NCBI RefSeq assembly: GCF_020741345.1
Contig: NZ_DYZD01000222.1
Coordinates: 1-54,637 of the forward strand
From: Nocardiopsis listeri
GTDB lineage: Bacteria > Actinomycetota > Actinomycetes > Streptosporangiales > Streptosporangiaceae
Length of the DNA stretch: 54,637 nucleotides
Reading direction: 5' to 3'
Positions 52,474 to 54,637 of the stretch are shown piece by piece (positions within the stretch are counted from its first letter, which is position 1; each line of letters opens with the position of its first letter). A program made the position numbers and the translations under genes. The notes below the pieces were generated by a model. The model saw nothing but the letters and a program-made list of their open reading frames with translations. It ran no database searches and was not told the DNA's origin.

Positions 52474-53664
52474 ATGAGCGACTCCCGCAAGGCCGCCGCC
52501 CCCGACCCGCTCGATTTCCTGGCGGTGGACGCCGAACTGTCCGACACCGAACGCGACATCCGCGACGCCGTGCGGGAGTTCGCCGCCGCGGAACTGCTGC
52601 CCAACGTCGCCGACTGGTTCGAGGCCGGCACCCTGCCCGACCCCCGCGGCCTGGCCAAGGCCTTCGGCGACCTCGGGGTACTCGGCATGCACCTGGAGGG
52701 CTATGGCTGCGGTGGTTCCAGTGCCGTCGCCTACGGTCTGGCCTGCCGCGAGCTGGAGGCCGTGGACTCCGGGCTGCGCAGCTTCGTGTCCGTGCAGGGC
52801 TCCCTCGCCATGGCCGCGATCCACAAGTTCGGGTCCGAGGAGCACAAGAACGAGTGGCTGCCGCGCATGGCCGCGGGCGAGGCCATCGGTTGCTTCGGTC
52901 TGACCGAGCCCGACTCCGGTTCCGACCCGGGCTCGATGCGCACCCGCGCCCGCCGGGACGGCTCCGACTGGGTGCTCAACGGCACCAAGATGTGGATCAC
53001 CAACGGTTCGGTGGCCGACGTCGCCGTGGTGTGGGCCGCCACCGACGAGGGTGTCCGCGGGTTCGTCGTGCCCACCGACGCCTCCGGGTTCGGCACCAAC
53101 GTCATCCACAAGAAGCTGTCGCTGCGCGCGTCCATCACCTCGGAACTGGTCCTGGAGGACGTACGTCTGCCCGCCGACGCGATCCTGCCCGGGTCCAAGG
53201 GACTGGGATCCCCGCTCTCCTGTCTCAACGAGGCCCGCTACGGCATCGTGTGGGGCGCGGCCGGCGCCGCCCGCGCCTGCTACGCGGCGGCCCGCGACTA
53301 CTCGCTCACCCGTGAGCAGTTCGGCAAGCCCATCGGCGGCTTCCAACTCACCCAGCGCAAGCTCGCCGACATGGTCGTGGACGTCAACCACGCCGGCATG
53401 ACCGCCCTGCGCATCGGTCGCCTCAAGGACCAGGGCGAGTGCCACCACAACCACGTCAGCTTCGGCAAGTTCGCGAACGTGGCCGCGGCCCAGCGGGTGG
53501 CGGCGACCGCGCGCGGACTGCACGGCGCCAACGGCATCACGCTGGAGTACCCGGTGATGCGGCACATGGTGAACCTGGAGACCGTGGCCACCTACGAGGG
53601 CACCGAGGACATCCACGCGCTGAGCATCGGCCAGTCCGTCACGGGAATCTCCGCGTTCCGCTAG
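52474..53664 (+). CDS. gcdH: Glutaryl-CoA dehydrogenase (acyl-CoA dehydrogenase family)
   Basis: FAD enzyme of 396 residues that oxidises and decarboxylates glutaryl-CoA to crotonyl-CoA. Family features are CFGLTEPDSGSDPGSMRTRA, MWITNGSVADVAVVWA, the catalytic-base Glu375 in TYEGTEDIHALSIG, and Arg102 in DSGLRSFVSVQGS. The last matches the arginine that binds the glutaryl carboxylate in characterised GCDH. The C-terminus SVTGISAFR is typical of GcdH. The ATG follows an AAGGGA site. With the CoA-transferase it forms a glutarate or lysine/tryptophan breakdown step. Confidence 0.92.
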   Translation: MSDSRKAAAPDPLDFLAVDAELSDTERDIRDAVREFAAAELLPNVADWFEAGTLPDPRGLAKAFGDLGVLGMHLEGYGCGGSSAVAYGLACRELEAVDSGLRSFVSVQGSLAMAAIHKFGSEEHKNEWLPRMAAGEAIGCFGLTEPDSGSDPGSMRTRARRDGSDWVLNGTKMWITNGSVADVAVVWAATDEGVRGFVVPTDASGFGTNVIHKKLSLRASITSELVLEDVRLPADAILPGSKGLGSPLSCLNEARYGIVWGAAGAARACYAAARDYSLTREQFGKPIGGFQLTQRKLADMVVDVNHAGMTALRIGRLKDQGECHHNHVSFGKFANVAAAQRVAATARGLHGANGITLEYPVMRHMVNLETVATYEGTEDIHALSIGQSVTGISAFR

Positions 53665-53805
53665 CGGCCGAGACGGCCCGGGAAATCCGGTGCGGCATCG
53701 CGTCGCAGGTGAGGGGCGTGTGCCGGATCTCGCCGTAATCCCGGGTGCCAACGAGTGCTCCCAGCCACCACAATGGGGAGCAGCCGAGTGAGGGAGTTGC
53801 CCAAG

Positions 53806-54273
53806 ATGGTGAACGAACCGACGAAGCGGTTCGAGGCGACCAAGCTGCGCCGCGTCTCGGACGCGGTCGTCAGCAACTTCGTCAAGTACGGGGTCTGCCC
53901 GCCGGAGATGCACCTGCTCACCACCCGGGGCCGCAAGTCCGGGTTCTTGCGCACCACCCCGGTGAGTGTGCTGGACAGTGAGCGCGGCCGGTACCTGGTC
54001 TCCCCGTACGGCGAGGTGAACTGGGTGCACAACATCCGCAAGGACGGGTTCGCGACCCTGCGCCAAGGCGGCTGGATCGAACTGGTGAGCGTGCTCGAGG
54101 TGGACTCCGAGGAGGCCGGAGCGGCGCTCAAGGAGTACCTGGAGCACCCGCGTTCGGCGATCGTGGGCCCGTACTTCGAGGCGCCTCCGGAAGCCCCGGT
54201 CGAGGCGTTCGTGGCCGAGGCGGACCGTCACCCGGTCTTCCGCGTCGTACGGTCCACGACCATCCGGATCTGA
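53806..54273 (+). CDS. Nitroreductase-family deazaflavin (F420)-dependent oxidoreductase
   Basis: Split-barrel protein of 155 residues of the DUF385/Ddn family, typical of actinobacteria that make coenzyme F420. It has HLLTTRGRKSGFLRTTPVSV, YLVSPYGEVNWVHNIRKDG and ATLRQGGWIELVSV. These proteins reduce quinones or other small molecules with F420H2; the substrate here is unknown. The ATG at 53806 is favoured from conservation; AGGGAG lies about 11 nt upstream, and a TTG three codons earlier is an alternative. It may be separate from gcdH, 141 nt before it. Confidence 0.86.
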   Translation: MVNEPTKRFEATKLRRVSDAVVSNFVKYGVCPPEMHLLTTRGRKSGFLRTTPVSVLDSERGRYLVSPYGEVNWVHNIRKDGFATLRQGGWIELVSVLEVDSEEAGAALKEYLEHPRSAIVGPYFEAPPEAPVEAFVAEADRHPVFRVVRSTTIRI

Positions 54274-54279
54274 CCCGGA

Positions 54280-54339
54280 CACGAACGACCCAGGCACGAA
54301 TAATCCGAGCATGAACGACCCGAGCACGATCGGCCCCGG
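54280..54339 (+). repeat. Four tandem 15-bp units after the F420 oxidoreductase gene
   Basis: Four imperfect 15-nt units follow the stop codon: CACGAACGACCCAGG (54280), CACGAATAATCCGAG (54295), CATGAACGACCCGAG (54310) and CACGATCGGCCCCGG (54325). The last runs into the terminator stem. Copy number may vary between strains. Confidence 0.7.
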
Positions 54340-54365
54340 TCACCCCGTCGAGGGGTCCGGGGCCG
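54331..54365 (+). terminator. Terminator after the F420 oxidoreductase gene
   Basis: An outer 9-bp stem (54331-54339 with 54357-54365) and an inner 5-bp stem (54342-54346 with 54352-54356) are separated by a 2-nt bulge, followed by CGGTGTTT. It lies about 60 nt after the stop codon. Confidence 0.7.
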
Positions 54366-54473
54366 CGGTGTTTCCCGGACTTCGTGTTCCACGCAGCGCC
54401 GAAAGTATTGGGTCTGTGGGTGGGGCGCCTGGGTTAGAGAACCTGCTGGTGGTTGGGCGGGGTGGGGGTGGGT

Positions 54474-54616
54474 TCTTCCTCCTTCCCCGCCGCGTGATCG
54501 TTGCCGCCCGCACCGCACGCGTCAAGGCGATGGTGTGTTGCTGTGTCGCTGGGGTGGGTGGCCTTGACCCGTGCGGTGCGGGCGGCGGTTGGGCGGCTAT
54601 CGGGGAAGGGGGAAGA
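54474..54616. repeat. Long imperfect inverted repeat (about 54-nt arms)
   Basis: Arms 54474-54527 and 54562-54616 pair with few mismatches. The best stretch is GCCGCCCGCACCGCACGCGT against its complement around 54562-54587. The loop is 34 nt. It is much longer than a terminator and lies outside any gene, near the window's right edge. It could be a MITE-like or other interspersed palindromic element. Nothing else recognisable is seen in 54366-54637. Confidence 0.7.
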
Positions 54617-54637
54617 GTGGTCGAGGTGCCTAACGGC

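Noticed and set aside
50317-54327. A very long open frame on the minus strand opposite the gcd genes
   Set aside because: It is an antisense shadow in high-GC DNA. Its low-complexity Gly/Val/His/Gln-rich sequence matches no family, and the plus-strand genes have clear motifs.
54366-54473. tRNA-like segment near the right edge (GGTTAGAGAACC)
   Set aside because: No cloverleaf, anticodon stem or T-loop could be assembled.
1-54637. CRISPR array or phage defence island
   Set aside because: No regularly spaced identical repeats and no cas, restriction or toxin-antitoxin genes were seen. The only RNA-guided component is the tnpB element.

Overview
The window is high-GC DNA with dense, often overlapping genes, many GTG and TTG starts, an FMN riboswitch, a SAM-IV riboswitch, a DUF3040 gene and SAV2177-type methyltransferases. 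This points to an actinomycete, most likely Nocardiopsis or a close relative; the genus is an inference.

Layout. (1) 1-12,700 (minus strand): the division and cell wall (dcw) cluster, read mraZ, rsmH, ftsL-like, ftsI, murE, murF, mraY, murD, ftsW (cut by the window edge). It starts from a promoter overlapped by four 10-bp MraZ boxes. A homocysteine S-methyltransferase gene sits in it in the opposite orientation between ftsI and murE, so the cluster must be several transcripts. (2) 13,071-17,689 (plus): a MoxR ATPase, DUF58 protein and TgpA-like transglutaminase operon, ended by a 26-bp hairpin. (3) 17,841-21,753 (minus): DUF3040 protein, DNA polymerase IV, a methyltransferase, nusB and efp. 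(4) 21,892-26,637 (minus): aroB, aroK and aroC of the shikimate pathway, a prepilin peptidase and an SseB-like protein. (5) 26,864-34,489: a divergent MarR/YceI pair, a DUF2470 protein, an unusual membrane-anchored protein kinase, an aldose epimerase, and the molybdo-enzyme accessory genes mocA-like and xdhC. (6) 34,665-40,056 (minus): ribE-ribBA-ribH and a PH-domain protein behind an FMN riboswitch, a PAP2 phosphatase and rpe. (7) 40,215-46,394: rsmB and fmt (minus) and priA (plus), with an IS200/IS605-type element carrying a frameshifted tnpB placed exactly between the fmt start codon and its former ribosome binding site. (8) 46,443-50,502 (minus): a DinB-like protein, two SAV2177-type methyltransferases (one degenerate) and a class V PLP enzyme behind a SAM-IV riboswitch. 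(9) 50,716-54,273 (plus): DUF3870 protein, family III CoA-transferase, glutaryl-CoA dehydrogenase and an F420-type oxidoreductase, probably a glutarate/lysine breakdown unit. The window ends with a 15-bp tandem repeat, a terminator and a long imperfect inverted repeat.

How the parts work together. The dcw block makes lipid II precursors and the septal synthase. The rib block makes riboflavin under FMN feedback, and rpe supplies its ribulose-5-phosphate precursor, but ribD is absent. The aro genes supply chorismate. The most notable local events are the transposon insertion at fmt, the atypical kinase with repeated TR motifs, and the degenerate methyltransferase coupled to a DinB-like gene. 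No CRISPR array, rRNA, tRNA or prophage was seen.
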